Of a stretch of 64,000 nucleotides of DNA, positions 50,575 through 61,180 are shown in pieces. The translations under genes and the position numbers were made by a program. How positions within the stretch are numbered: position 1 is the first letter of the stretch; every line of letters begins with the position of its first letter. A model generated the notes under the pieces. The model had not been told where the DNA came from and did no database searches. It was given only the letters and a program-made list of their open reading frames with translations. Source of the DNA: Bradyrhizobium lablabi. Its GTDB lineage: Bacteria > Pseudomonadota > Alphaproteobacteria > Rhizobiales > Xanthobacteraceae. Where the stretch lies: NCBI RefSeq assembly GCF_018131005.1, contig NZ_JAFCJK010000004.1, positions 434,001 through 498,000 on the forward strand, read 5' to 3'.

Positions 50575-51447
50575 TCAACCCCGGGCCGCGCGATCCTTTT
50601 CGTTCTGCGCCTTGATCGACTCGCGGGCCTGGGCCCAGTCGTCGTCCTTCCAGTCGCGCAACTGGTAGAAGTTGCCGCCCATCGCAAGCGCCTGCGCGCC
50701 GTCCATGGCGATGGTCTCGCCATTGATCCAGTCGCAGCCACCGGAGATCAGGAACACAGCGAGGTTCTGCAGCTCCTCCATGGTGCCGACGCGGCCCATC
50801 GGGTTCACCGCCTTGGTCCGCGCACCGGCCTCGTCGCCCGGCTTGATGCGCTTGCTCATGCCTTCGGTAGGGATTTCGCCCGGCGCGATCGTGTTGAGGC
50901 GAATGCCGTATTTGCCCCATTCGACCGCGAGCGACATGGTCATGGCGTGGATCGCCGACTTGCTCATCGCCGACGGCACGACGTAGGGCGAGCCGTTGCG
51001 CACCCAGGTCACGGTGATCGACACCACGTTGCCGCGATGCTTGCCCGCAATCCAGCGCCGGCCCACCGCTTGCGTGACATAGAAGGTACCATGCATCACG
51101 ATGTTGGCGACCGCATCAAAGCCGCGCGCGGACAATTCCTCCGAGCGCGAGATGAAGTTGCCGGCGGCATTGTTGATGAGATCGGTCAGCGGGCCATCGG
51201 TCCAGATCTGCTCGATCATCTCGTCGACGGCCTGCGCGTTACGGATGTCGACGCCGTGGCTCACGACGCGCCCGCCATACTCGGCCATCAGTTCGGTTGC
51301 GGTCTCGTCGCAGACGCTCTTGCGGCGGCCGCAGATATGGACTTCGGCTCCTAGTTGCAGGAACCGCGACGCCATCGATTTGCCGAGACCGGTGCCGCCT
51401 CCGGTCACGAGAATGCGTCGCCCGGCGAGAAGCTGATCGCTGAACAT
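50575..51447 (-). CDS. 2,4-dienoyl-CoA reductase-like SDR (DECR1/PECR type)
   Basis: A 290-residue SDR. The N-terminal TGGGTGLGKSMA and NNAAGNFISRSEELS, then VVPSAMSKSAIHAMTMSLAVEWGKYGIRLN and a tail DWINGETIAMDGAQALAMGGNFYQLRDW, follow eukaryotic DECR1 closely. As in DECR1 the classical Tyr of YxxxK is replaced (Ser159 here) while Lys163 stays. It is expected to reduce 2,4-dienoyl-CoA from unsaturated fatty acids with NADPH, replacing the flavin FadH of enterobacteria. GGGAGTGG precedes the ATG at 51447; it is divergent from an enoyl-CoA hydratase with 95 bases between. Confidence 0.86.
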   Translation of the reverse strand: MFSDQLLAGRRILVTGGGTGLGKSMASRFLQLGAEVHICGRRKSVCDETATELMAEYGGRVVSHGVDIRNAQAVDEMIEQIWTDGPLTDLINNAAGNFISRSEELSARGFDAVANIVMHGTFYVTQAVGRRWIAGKHRGNVVSITVTWVRNGSPYVVPSAMSKSAIHAMTMSLAVEWGKYGIRLNTIAPGEIPTEGMSKRIKPGDEAGARTKAVNPMGRVGTMEELQNLAVFLISGGCDWINGETIAMDGAQALAMGGNFYQLRDWKDDDWAQARESIKAQNEKDRAARG

Positions 51448-51542
51448 CGTTTCCACTCCCACGGGCTTTTCTGTCGATTGACTAAACCCGAACAACAGCC
51501 TTTCTGTAAAGCGTTCATACTGAAGCAGCGGAGGAGATTCCC

Positions 51543-52355
51543 ATGGAAGATCGCGTCTCGATTTCGATGTCGGAGGGGATCGCCGATGTCCGCCTGGTGC
51601 GGGGCGACAAGATGAACGCACTCGATGCCGCGATGTTTGAGGCGCTGGTGGCCACAACGGAGCGGCTTTCACGGGAAAAAGGCCTGCGGGTGGTAGTATT
51701 GTCCGGCGAGGGCCGGGCGTTCTGCGCCGGGCTCGACATGGGTCGCTTCGCCGCCATGAAGGAAATGGGTGGTAACGGTGTGGCCGGCGGGGAGAGCCGT
51801 GACCTCACCATCCGCACCCACGGCAAGGCGAATTTTCCGCAGCAGGCGGTGTGGGGCTGGCGCCAGCTTCCGGTGCCGGTCATCGCCGCGATCCATGGCG
51901 TTGCGTTCGGCGGCGGTTTCCAGCTCGCGCTTGGCGCCGACATGCGGTTCCTTAGCATCGACGCGAAGATGTCGATCATGGAGATCAAATGGGGACTGGT
52001 GCCCGACATGGCGGGCACGCCGATCCTCGCGAGCCTCGTACGCGACGATATCCTGCGCGAGCTGACCTATACCGGCCGTATCTTCTCGGCGCAGGAAGCG
52101 CAGAGCTATGGTCTCGCAACCCGGGTCTGCGACCATCCGCGCGCAGCCGCGCTCGAACTCGCGCGTGAGATCGCCGGCAAGAGCCCGGACGCGATCCGCG
52201 CCGCCAAGCGCATGCTGAACAACCTCACGGTCGACCCCGCCGCGGCGCTGCTTGCGGAATCGGTCGAGCAGCAGAAGCTGCTGGGCAGTCCGAACCAGAG
52301 CGAGGCCGTGCGGGCCAATCTCGAAAAGCGCGCGCCGCGTTTTGCGGATGCGTGA
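51543..52355 (+). CDS. enoyl-CoA hydratase/isomerase family protein
   Basis: A 270-residue crotonase. The loops RAFCAGLDMGRF and HGVAFGGGFQLALGADMRF form the oxyanion hole. The usual catalytic-glutamate segment reads MSIMEIKWGLVPDMAG, with the glutamate and the PDM aspartate both present, like the isomerase/dienoyl-CoA isomerase branch. This fits an auxiliary role in unsaturated fatty acid oxidation next to the DECR1-like gene. GGAGGAGA precedes the ATG at 51543. It is followed 137 bases later by an acyl-CoA ligase on the same strand. Confidence 0.86.
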   Translation: MEDRVSISMSEGIADVRLVRGDKMNALDAAMFEALVATTERLSREKGLRVVVLSGEGRAFCAGLDMGRFAAMKEMGGNGVAGGESRDLTIRTHGKANFPQQAVWGWRQLPVPVIAAIHGVAFGGGFQLALGADMRFLSIDAKMSIMEIKWGLVPDMAGTPILASLVRDDILRELTYTGRIFSAQEAQSYGLATRVCDHPRAAALELAREIAGKSPDAIRAAKRMLNNLTVDPAAALLAESVEQQKLLGSPNQSEAVRANLEKRAPRFADA

Positions 52356-52421
52356 GCAAACCCGTGGCCGACTCCCGACGAGCCATGCAAGCGGCGCCGC
52401 GGCGGATCTGCCACGAGTCTC

Positions 52422-52457
52422 ATGGCTGGAGACGCGCGAAGACGCGCCTCCAACCAT
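52422..52457. repeat. family A-like palindrome
   Basis: ATGGCTGGAGACGCG (52422-52436) and CGCGCCTCCAACCAT (52443-52457) match as inverted repeats at 13 of 15 positions around CGAAGA. It is a shortened relative of the repeat at 675-776 and lies in the leader of the acyl-CoA ligase. Confidence 0.55.
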
Positions 52458-52492
52458 AAGGAGCAAGGCTGCCAACAAAAAAGAAGAACAAA

Positions 52493-54040
52493 ATGAGCGA
52501 AACGTCCGAACTCTTCTGCGGCATCATCAGCGGCGAACGCAGGCGCGATCACGCCGAGGTGGCTGAGCGCGCCGACCGCGTCGCCGGCGGACTGGACCGG
52601 CTCGGCGTCAGGCCGGGCGACAGCGTCTGCATGCTGATGCGCAACGACATCGCATTCATCGAGGCCGCCTATGCTGCGATGCGGCTCGGCGCCTACGGCG
52701 TGCCGATCAACTGGCACTTCAAGCCGGAAGAGGTCAACTATGTCCTGACCGATTCCGGCACGCGTGTTCTGATCGCGCATGCCGACCTGCTGCATCCGTT
52801 GCGCGACGCCATTCCACCAGGCGTTACCGTGCTCAGCGTGCCGACGCCCCCGGAGATCCTGGCGAGCTACGAGATCAATCCCGATCACCTCGCCATGCCG
52901 GAGTTCGCGATTGATTTCGAAGCCTGGCTCAAACAGCATCCGCGCTACGATGGCCCCGCGGTGCCGCAGCCGCAGAACATGATCTACACCTCCGGGACCA
53001 CAGGCCATCCCAAGGGGGTGCGCCGTTTCGCGCCGACGCCCGAGCAGGTCGCGAATGCGGAAGCCATGCGCGCGTTGATCTACGGCCTGAAGCCGGGAGC
53101 CCGCGCGATCCTGCCGGGACCGCTCTATCACTCGGCACCGAATTCGTTCGGGCTGCGCTCGGCGCGGCTCGGCGGCGTGCTGGTGCTCATGCCGCGTTTC
53201 GATGCGGAGGAATTCCTGCGTCTGATCGCGCGCGAGAGGATCGACACCATCTTCATGGTGCCGACCATGTTCATCCGCCTGATGAAACTGCCTAAGGCGG
53301 TGCGCAGCAAACACGACATGTCGTCGCTGCATCACGTCATCCATGCTGCCGCGCCGTGTCCGGCCGACGTCAAGCGCGCGATGATCGACTGGTGGGGGCC
53401 AGTGATCCACGAGTTCTACGGCTCGACCGAGTCGGGGGCAGTGACCTTCGCGACCTCGGAGGATGCGCTGAGAAAGCCCGGCACGGTCGGAAAAATCTCG
53501 CCCGGCGCGGAACTCCGCTTCATCGGCGATGACGGCAATGAGGTGCCGCAGGGCCAGATCGGCGAGATCTATTCGCGGATCGCGGGCAATCCCGATTTCA
53601 CCTATCACAACAAGCAGCAGAAGCGTGCCGAGATCGACCGGCAGGGATTCATCACCTCGGGCGATGTCGGCTATATCGACGAGGAGGGCTACGTCTTCAT
53701 CTGCGACCGCAAGCGCGACATGGTGATCTCGGGCGGCGTCAATATCTATCCGGCCGAAATCGAGGCGGTGTTGCATGCGATTCCAGGCGTGCACGATTGC
53801 GCGGTGTTCGGCATCCCCGATGCCGAGTTCGGCGAGGCGCTGATGGCGGTGGTCGAGCCGCAAGAGGGCGTGACGCTCGACGTCGCCGCGATCCGCACCC
53901 AGCTCAAGACCTCGCTCGCGGATTACAAGGTGCCCAAGCACGTCGAGATCCAGACCAACCTGCCGCGCGAGGATTCCGGCAAGATCTTCAAGCGCCGTCT
54001 GCGGGATCCGTATTGGGAGCGCGCCGGGCGAAGGATATAG
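52493..54040 (+). CDS. acyl-CoA synthetase
   Basis: A 515-residue adenylate-forming ligase, distinct from the one at 48846. The P-loop YTSGTTGHPKGVRRF is near residues 164-178; YGSTESGAVTFAT, GFITSGDVGYIDEEGY, DMVISGGVNIYPAEIEAVL and a C-terminal LPREDSGKIFKRRLRD with the catalytic lysine complete the family signature. The substrate is an unspecified carboxylic acid. It is co-oriented with the hydratase upstream, and PEP carboxylase follows in the same direction after 124 bases. AAGAAGAAC is a weak ribosome site. Confidence 0.88.
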   Translation: MSETSELFCGIISGERRRDHAEVAERADRVAGGLDRLGVRPGDSVCMLMRNDIAFIEAAYAAMRLGAYGVPINWHFKPEEVNYVLTDSGTRVLIAHADLLHPLRDAIPPGVTVLSVPTPPEILASYEINPDHLAMPEFAIDFEAWLKQHPRYDGPAVPQPQNMIYTSGTTGHPKGVRRFAPTPEQVANAEAMRALIYGLKPGARAILPGPLYHSAPNSFGLRSARLGGVLVLMPRFDAEEFLRLIARERIDTIFMVPTMFIRLMKLPKAVRSKHDMSSLHHVIHAAAPCPADVKRAMIDWWGPVIHEFYGSTESGAVTFATSEDALRKPGTVGKISPGAELRFIGDDGNEVPQGQIGEIYSRIAGNPDFTYHNKQQKRAEIDRQGFITSGDVGYIDEEGYVFICDRKRDMVISGGVNIYPAEIEAVLHAIPGVHDCAVFGIPDAEFGEALMAVVEPQEGVTLDVAAIRTQLKTSLADYKVPKHVEIQTNLPREDSGKIFKRRLRDPYWERAGRRI

Positions 54041-54164
54041 CGCGGCAGAACAGATTGCCGCCGGGACGACGGTCAGCGTGCGCCGCCTCCAACTTCATCT
54101 TGCGCTGCGGCAAAAAAATTGCACACTCCAAGGCATTGCCGGGCAGCTTCTGGAGTAGCCAGCC

Positions 54165-56972
54165 ATGTCTCCCCAGACCATGCCTTCCGAGACCGAAGTC
54201 CGCGCCGGGCGCGCAGAAGAGGCCAGCCTTCTTGAGAAAGCGGCGCTGGAGGAAGATGCGCGGCTCCGGAACGATATCCGCCTGTTGGGGCGTGTCCTCG
54301 GCGACACCGTGCGCGACCAGGAGGGCGCAGAGGTGTTCGACCTGGTCGAGCGTATCCGTCAGACGTCAGTTCGGTTCCATCGCGATGAGGACCTTCCGGC
54401 GCGGCGAGAGCTCGAGACCATCCTCGACAGCATGTCGATCGCTGAGACGGTGCAGATCGTCCGCGCTTTCAGCTATTTCTCCCATCTCGCCAATATCGCC
54501 GAGGACCAGAACAACATCCGTCAGATGCGCAGCCGCGGCCCGGGCGGTGCGCCGCGGGTCTCTACGCTGGAGCAGACGCTGGCCCATGCGCGGCAGGCCG
54601 GGATCAGCCCGGCCGATCTGCGCAGCTTTTTCAAGAGCGCGCTGGTCAGCCCGGTGCTGACAGCACATCCGACCGAGGTCCGCCGCAAAAGCACCATGGA
54701 CCGCGAGATGGAGATCGCCGCGCTGCTCGGCCGGCGCGAGCGCGTGCAAATGACGGTGGAAGAGGCCGAGGCGAGCGACGAGCAGCTTCGCCGCGCGGTG
54801 GTGACGCTTTGGCAAACCAACCTGCTGCGCCGCACCAAGCTTACCGTGCTCGACGAGGTCGCCAACGGCCTGTCCTTCTACGATTACACCTTCCTGCAGG
54901 AAGTTCCGCGGTTGCATTGCGCGCTGGAGGACCGGCTGAACGGGGAAGGCGCCGAGGAGGGCGCTCTCGCCTCGTTCCTGCGAATTGGAAGCTGGATCGG
55001 CGGCGACCGCGACGGCAATCCGTTCGTGACCGCGGACGTGATGCGCGGCACGCTGCGGCTGCAGTCGAGCCGGGTGCTCAGTTTCTATCTCGAAGAGCTG
55101 CACGCGCTCGGCGCCGAACTGTCACTCGCGGCGCATCTTGCCGACACTTCCGACGAGCTGCGCACGCTCGCCGAACGATCGCCCGACACCTCGCCGCATC
55201 GCAGCGGCGAGCCCTATCGCCTCGCGGTTTCAGGCATCTACGCAAGGCTCGCGGCGACCGCTGCCAGGCTCGAGGTCGAGACCACCCGGCGGCCGGTTGG
55301 CAAGGCCGAGGCTTACGCAAGCGTCAGGGAATTCCAGTCTGATCTCGACGTGCTTGACCGCTCGCTGATATCAAACAATTCTCGCGTGATCGCGCGCGGC
55401 CGGCTGCGCTGGTTGCGGCGCGCGGTGGATTGCTTCGGCTTCCATCTCGCCCGCCTCGACATCCGGCAGAATTCCGCCGTGCACGAACGCACGATTGCCG
55501 AGCTGTTCGATGCCGCCAATCCCGGCATGTCCTACATGGCGATGGCTGAGGACGCCCGCGTCAGCCTGTTGCTCAACGAGCTCCGCAGCGCGCGGCCACT
55601 CACGTCGCCTTTCATCAAATATTCGGAGGAGACGCAGGACGAACTCGCCGTGTTCCGCGCCGTCGCCGAGGCGCACGCCAAATTCGGCCCCGACGCGATC
55701 CATCAATGCATCATTTCGATGTGTCAGGGCATGTCCGACATGCTCGAAGTCGCGGTGTTGCTGAAGGAAGTCGGACTGGTCAATCCATCCGGCCGCAGCG
55801 CCATCAACATCGTGCCGCTGTTCGAGACGATCGGGGATCTACAGGCCTGCAGCGGCATCATGGACCGCATGCTGGCGCTGCACGACTACCGCAAGCTGGT
55901 TGATAGCCGCGGCAGCGTGCAGGAAGTCATGCTCGGCTATTCCGACAGCAACAAGGATGGCGGCTTCGTCACGTCGGGCTGGGAACTCTACAAGGCCGAG
56001 ATCGGCCTCGTCGAGGTGTTCGAGCGCCACGGCGTGCGGCTGCGCCTGTTCCATGGCCGTGGCGGCTCGGTCGGCCGCGGCGGTGGGCCAAGCTATGACG
56101 CCATCATCGCGCAACCCGGCGGCGCGGTGAACGGCCAGATCCGCATCACCGAGCAGGGCGAGATCATCTCGTCAAAATATTCCAACGCCGAGGTCGGGCG
56201 CAGCAATCTCGAAATCCTCGCCGCCGCGACGCTCGAGACCAGCCTGTTGCAGCCGCGGCGGAGCGCGCCGCGGGCCGAATATCTCAAGGCGATGGAGCAG
56301 CTCTCGGCGCTCGCCTTCAAGGTCTATCGCGGCCTCGTCTACGAGACCGAGGGCTTTGCCGATTATTTCTGGGGTTCGACCGTCATCAACGAGATTGCGA
56401 CGCTGAACATCGGCAGCCGCCCCGCCTCGCGCAAGAAGACCCGCGAAATCGAGGACCTTCGTGCCATTCCCTGGGTGTTCTCGTGGGCGCAATGCCGGCT
56501 CATGCTGCCGGGCTGGTACGGCTTTGGCTCGGCCGTCGAAACCTGGATTGCGGAGCATCCGGAGCAGGGCATGCCGTTCCTGCAGGAGCTCTACAGGGAG
56601 TGGCCGTTCTTCCGCACGCTGCTGTCAAACATGGACATGGTGCTGGCGAAAAGCTCGATTGCGATCGCCTCGCGCTATGCTGAACTGGTGCCCGATGTCG
56701 AGCTGCGCGAGAAAATCTTCGGCCGTATTCGCCGGGAATGGCATCTCTCGATCGAGACATTGCTCGATATCATGGGCACCGAGCGGTTGCTGCAAGGCAA
56801 CCCGCTGCTGGAACGCTCGATCCGCAACCGCTTCCCCTATCTCGACCCGCTCAACCACGTGCAGGTGGAGCTATTGAAGGAGCATCGCGCGCAGAACCCC
56901 GACGAGCAGGTGCTGCGCGGGATCCAGATCACGATCAACGGCATTTCGGCGGGGTTGAGAAATAGCGGGTAG
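54165..56972 (+). CDS. ppc: phosphoenolpyruvate carboxylase
   Basis: PEP carboxylase, 935 residues, which makes oxaloacetate from PEP and bicarbonate to refill the citric acid cycle. Signatures are [15 protein letters not shown] with the catalytic His168, [14 protein letters not shown], the glycine loop [19 protein letters not shown] near 640, [21 protein letters not shown] near 590, and the C-terminus [14 protein letters not shown] close to the canonical terminal glycine. Length and motifs are complete. GGAG lies nine bases before the ATG. It ends near an unusual repeat shared with the convergent SMP-30 gene. Confidence 0.96.
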   Translation: MSPQTMPSETEVRAGRAEEASLLEKAALEEDARLRNDIRLLGRVLGDTVRDQEGAEVFDLVERIRQTSVRFHRDEDLPARRELETILDSMSIAETVQIVRAFSYFSHLANIAEDQNNIRQMRSRGPGGAPRVSTLEQTLAHARQAGISPADLRSFFKSALVSPVLTAHPTEVRRKSTMDREMEIAALLGRRERVQMTVEEAEASDEQLRRAVVTLWQTNLLRRTKLTVLDEVANGLSFYDYTFLQEVPRLHCALEDRLNGEGAEEGALASFLRIGSWIGGDRDGNPFVTADVMRGTLRLQSSRVLSFYLEELHALGAELSLAAHLADTSDELRTLAERSPDTSPHRSGEPYRLAVSGIYARLAATAARLEVETTRRPVGKAEAYASVREFQSDLDVLDRSLISNNSRVIARGRLRWLRRAVDCFGFHLARLDIRQNSAVHERTIAELFDAANPGMSYMAMAEDARVSLLLNELRSARPLTSPFIKYSEETQDELAVFRAVAEAHAKFGPDAIHQCIISMCQGMSDMLEVAVLLKEVGLVNPSGRSAINIVPLFETIGDLQACSGIMDRMLALHDYRKLVDSRGSVQEVMLGYSDSNKDGGFVTSGWELYKAEIGLVEVFERHGVRLRLFHGRGGSVGRGGGPSYDAIIAQPGGAVNGQIRITEQGEIISSKYSNAEVGRSNLEILAAATLETSLLQPRRSAPRAEYLKAMEQLSALAFKVYRGLVYETEGFADYFWGSTVINEIATLNIGSRPASRKKTREIEDLRAIPWVFSWAQCRLMLPGWYGFGSAVETWIAEHPEQGMPFLQELYREWPFFRTLLSNMDMVLAKSSIAIASRYAELVPDVELREKIFGRIRREWHLSIETLLDIMGTERLLQGNPLLERSIRNRFPYLDPLNHVQVELLKEHRAQNPDEQVLRGIQITINGISAGLRNSG

Positions 56973-56975
56973 GCG

Positions 56976-57056
56976 GCGAATAGCGAATGGCGAGTAGCGA
57001 ATGAACTCTATTCGCCATTCGCCACTCACTACTCGCTTCTCTACGATTCGCTATTC

Positions 57057-57058
<2 letters not shown>
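56976..57058. repeat. low-complexity inverted repeat built of GCGAATAGC-like units
   Basis: Units GCGAATAGCGAATGGCGAGTAGCGAAT on the left and ATTCGCCATTCGCCACTCACTACTCGC...GATTCGCTATTC on the right form an approximately 83-base inverted repeat between convergent ppc and SMP-30 genes. Its right edge touches the SMP-30 stop codon (57057-57059). Confidence 0.75.
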
Positions 57059-58169
<1,111 letters not shown>

Positions 58170-58307
58170 GAAGTCCTCCCAGGTTTTGTTGTTATGGGGA
58201 GGCGGTTCATGCGCCCGCAATCTGGCATAAAGCGGGCGAGTTCCGGTAAAGCAATCGAACAGTGTGCCGTCCCGGCGAGCTGCCGGGACGACTTTTCGTA
58301 AAAACTG

Positions 58308-59222
58308 TCAGATCGGATCCCAGGTGAAGACATCGGCCGAGCGGTCGAGCTTGTAGAATGAGCCCTTCAGCGCCGGCATGCCGTGCTCGGCGATGGTTTC
58401 GGGCGTCCAGCCTTCGCCGCGATGCACCGAGCGAATCGGGCGCGACTGGCTCATCAGGAAGATCTCATTCATGCGCACGCCGAAGATCTGTCCGGTCACC
58501 TCCTTTGCGGCATCGCTGAGCAGATATGCGCAGACCGGCGCGATCTTCTCCGGCCCCATCTGCTGGATCTTCGCCACGCGGGCCTTCTCGGCCTCGGTCT
58601 CGGTCGGGATGGTGCCGATCATGCGCGTCCACGCGAAGGGCGAGACACAGTTCGAGCGCACGTTGAAACGGCCCATGTCGAGCGCGATCGACTTCGACAG
58701 GCCGACGATGCCGAGTTTGGCGGCGGCGTAATTGGCCTGGCCGAAATTGCCGACCAGACCCGAGGTCGAGGTGAAGTGCACGAACGAGCCGCTTTCCTGC
58801 TCGCGGAACAGCCGGGCCGCGGCGTGGCTGACATAGAACGAGCCCATCAGGTGCACCTTGATGACGGCCTCGAACGCCTCCACGCTCATCTTGTGGAAGA
58901 TCATGTCGCGCAGAATGCCGGCATTGTTGACGACGCCGTCGAGCCGGCCGAAATGGTCCGTCGCGGTCTTGACGATCTTGCTTGCGGGGATCGCTTCCGC
59001 CACCGACTCGAAATTGGCGACCGCGGTGCCGCCGCGTTTCTTGATCTCCTGGACCACTTCCTCGGCGGGCGCAGCATTCGATCCGGCGCCGTCGGCGGCG
59101 CCGCCGGGATCGTTGACCACGACCTTGGCGCCTTCGGCGGCGCAGAGCAGCGCGATCTCGCGGCCGATGCCGCGGCCCGCTCCGGTGACGATGATGACCT
59201 TGTCCTGCAGTGATTTTGCCAT
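58308..59222 (-). CDS. SDR oxidoreductase, MFE-2/3-hydroxyacyl-CoA dehydrogenase-like
   Basis: A 304-residue classical SDR resembling the (3R)-hydroxyacyl-CoA dehydrogenase domain of multifunctional enzyme 2. TGAGRGIGREIALLCA, a VVVNDPGGAADGAGS segment with inserted loop, NNAGILRDMIFHKM, STSGLVGNFGQANYAAAKLG (Ser, Tyr, Lys) are complete. It likely handles 3-hydroxyacyl-CoA in a peroxisomal-type beta-oxidation. GGGAGA lies before the ATG at 59222. The C-terminal extra part (GEGWTPETIAEHGMPA) is also found in that subfamily. The thiolase gene lies 201 bases upstream on the same strand. Confidence 0.86.
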   Translation of the reverse strand: MAKSLQDKVIIVTGAGRGIGREIALLCAAEGAKVVVNDPGGAADGAGSNAAPAEEVVQEIKKRGGTAVANFESVAEAIPASKIVKTATDHFGRLDGVVNNAGILRDMIFHKMSVEAFEAVIKVHLMGSFYVSHAAARLFREQESGSFVHFTSTSGLVGNFGQANYAAAKLGIVGLSKSIALDMGRFNVRSNCVSPFAWTRMIGTIPTETEAEKARVAKIQQMGPEKIAPVCAYLLSDAAKEVTGQIFGVRMNEIFLMSQSRPIRSVHRGEGWTPETIAEHGMPALKGSFYKLDRSADVFTWDPI

Positions 59223-59250
59223 GTGGTTCTCCCGATTCTGCTGCTTCTTA

Positions 59251-59412
59251 CCTCGCCCCGCTTGCGGGGAGAGGTCGGATCGCATCGAAGATGCGATCCG
59301 GGTGAGGGGGACTATCCGCGAGTTCGCATCTGCCGAAAGAGCTCTTCACCCCAACCCTCTAAGAGCGAGCTTCGCTCGACTCGACCCCGCAAAGAGCGGG
59401 GAGAGGGAGAGG
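59251..59412. repeat. family E long intergenic repeat
   Basis: CCTCGCCCCGCTTGCGGGGAGAGG at the left and CCCCGCAAAGAGCGGGGAGAGG at the right, with internal hairpins GATCGCATCGAAGATGCGATCC and AGAGCGAGCTTCGCTCG. It has the same order of parts as 33843-34032. Confidence 0.8.
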
Positions 59413-59423
59413 CGGCCGCTCAC

Positions 59424-60563
59424 TCATTTCTCGTTCGTAAAGATGATCGTGCCACTTGCGGCGAACATCCCGCCGACGCCGTGGCAGACCGAAATCTTCG
59501 CATTCGGCACCTGCGCCGGCGCGATGCCGCGCATCTGCCGCACGCTCTCCTGGAGCGCATACATGCCGTACATGCCGGAGTGCATGTAGCTCAAGCCCCC
59601 GCCGTTGGTGTTGAGCGGCAGCTTGCCGCCGGGCCGGGTATTGCCGTCGGCGATGAACTTGCCGGTCTCCTCATGGGGCATGAAGCCGAGATCGCCGAGG
59701 CCATAGAGCGGCAGATGCGCAAACGCATCGTAGATCATCAGGTGATCGACGTCCTTGTGGGTGATGCCGGCCTCCTTGAAGGCCAATGGCCCTGCGACCT
59801 TGAAGGCGCACGAGGAGTCGAACGTCTTCATCTGGCTGACCATCGGCGTTTCCACGCTCTCGCCGGTGCCGAGGATATAGACCGGCTTTCTCGGGAAGTC
59901 CCTGGCGCGTTCGGCGGAGGTCAGGATCAGCGCGCCTCCGCCATCGGTGACGAGGCAGCACTGCAGCAGGCGGAAAGGGTAGGCGATCATTCGCGAGTTG
60001 AGCACGTCGGCGACCGTGATCGGGTCCTTCATCGTCGCGCGAGGATTCCTCGCCGCCCATTCGCGCTGGACGACCGCGACCATGGCGAGTTGTTCATGGG
60101 TGATGCCGTGGGTCTTCATGAAGCGCAGCACCGGAATCGGGAACATGCTGGGCGGCCCGTACACGCCGAACGGCGCCTCGAACTGGCCCTGCAGGCTGTC
60201 GGCGGGAATCGAGCGCGGCTGCTTGCCGATCATCGACTTGCCGCTTTCGGCGTGCGTGATCAGCACGGTCTTGCAAAGCCCGGCCTCGATCGCAGCCGCC
60301 GCATGGCGGACATGCAGCATGAAGGAGCAGCCGCCGACCGAGGTGCCGTCGACCCAGGTCGGCGTGATGCCGAGATAATGCGCGATCTGCTGCGGGGTCT
60401 CGACCGCGGTAGCGAACCCGTCGATGTCGGAGAGCTTCAGCCCCGCATCCTCGATCGCGTTCAGCGCCGCGTCCGCGTGAAGCTGGATCTGCGACATGTT
60501 CGGTATGACACCGAGTTCGGTTGTTTCAGCCGCGCCGACGACGGCAACCTGGTTCCTGCGCAT
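59424..60563 (-). CDS. thiolase family protein (SCP2/Ltp2-like)
   Basis: A 379-residue thiolase-fold protein with Cys79 in DGTSVGGCSFMLHVRHAAAA, His in NTNGGGLSYMHSGMYGMYAL, and a second cysteine in SVCHGVGGMFAASGTIIF. It thus keeps the thiolase catalytic groups, unlike the protein at 34041. It is preceded five bases upstream by a DUF35 protein. Such pairs include the steroid side-chain aldolase Ltp2-ChsH2, so either thiolysis or retro-aldol cleavage of acyl-CoA is possible. GGGG lies before the start at 60563; the long upstream frame is the opposite reading of the DUF35 gene. Confidence 0.86.
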   Translation of the reverse strand: MRRNQVAVVGAAETTELGVIPNMSQIQLHADAALNAIEDAGLKLSDIDGFATAVETPQQIAHYLGITPTWVDGTSVGGCSFMLHVRHAAAAIEAGLCKTVLITHAESGKSMIGKQPRSIPADSLQGQFEAPFGVYGPPSMFPIPVLRFMKTHGITHEQLAMVAVVQREWAARNPRATMKDPITVADVLNSRMIAYPFRLLQCCLVTDGGGALILTSAERARDFPRKPVYILGTGESVETPMVSQMKTFDSSCAFKVAGPLAFKEAGITHKDVDHLMIYDAFAHLPLYGLGDLGFMPHEETGKFIADGNTRPGGKLPLNTNGGGLSYMHSGMYGMYALQESVRQMRGIAPAQVPNAKISVCHGVGGMFAASGTIIFTNEK

Positions 60564-60568
60564 CGTGC

Positions 60569-60982
60569 TTACCCCTTCGCCGGGCGGAACAGGGGAAGGG
60601 TGATTTTGTCGTCGAGCGGCTCGAAGGCGACCTCGAGCCGCATGTCGAGCTCGAGCGCCTCCGGCGTCTGCGGGCAATCGATGACGTTGCTCATCATGCG
60701 CGGGCCTTCGTCGAGCTCGACCACCGCAATGGCGTAGGGCGGCGTGAAGCCGGGGGCGGCGGGACGGTGATTGATGACGTAGCTGTAGAGTCTGCCCCTG
60801 CCGCTCGCCTTGAACATGCTGACCTTGCGCGAGGCGCAGGATGGGCAGAACGGCCGCGGCGGGAAGTAGACATTGGCGCAGGCATCGCAGCGCTGCAGGC
60901 GTAGCTCGCCCGCCTTCGTGCCGTCCCAGAAGTGCTGGGTTTCCGGCGTCGGTTTCGGTTTGGCGCGCGCAGCCTCGGCCAT
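60569..60982 (-). CDS. DUF35 OB-fold zinc-ribbon protein
   Basis: A 137-residue rubredoxin-like zinc ribbon plus OB-fold protein (DUF35, ChsH2 C-terminal-like). Zinc ligands are CDACANVYFPPRPFCPSC near residues 32-49. The OB fold has GRLYSYVINHRPAAPGFTPPYAIAVVEL. Such proteins partner thiolase-like enzymes and may bind acyl-CoA. The start at 60982 has GGAGG ten bases upstream. It is the first gene of a two-gene operon with the thiolase (five-base gap), divergent from the amidase gene 199 bases away. Confidence 0.86.
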   Translation of the reverse strand: MAEAARAKPKPTPETQHFWDGTKAGELRLQRCDACANVYFPPRPFCPSCASRKVSMFKASGRGRLYSYVINHRPAAPGFTPPYAIAVVELDEGPRMMSNVIDCPQTPEALELDMRLEVAFEPLDDKITLPLFRPAKG

Positions 60983-61180
60983 GTCGGCATGTCCTCCCAG
61001 GAGATATTTGCGATCTTGATGCGACAATCTTCCATTCCCGGTCAACGGTCCAGCAGCGTTGCCGCATGGCGGTATGCCGACCGGTGAGGGCGCTTGTATG
61101 CCAAGGCGTCATCGACGATAGTCCGCGGCACGGCAAATTGCCTGGAGCACGACGCCGCAAGAAAACATCAACGGAACGCC

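Noticed and set aside
52106..53941. 611-codon minus-strand frame opposite hydratase and acyl-CoA ligase
   Set aside because: Longest of the antisense shadows, but spans two real genes and their gap, with no protein family signature.
59223..60737. 504-codon plus-strand frame opposite thiolase
   Set aside because: Begins inside a dispersed repeat and mirrors the thiolase gene; no recognisable domain.
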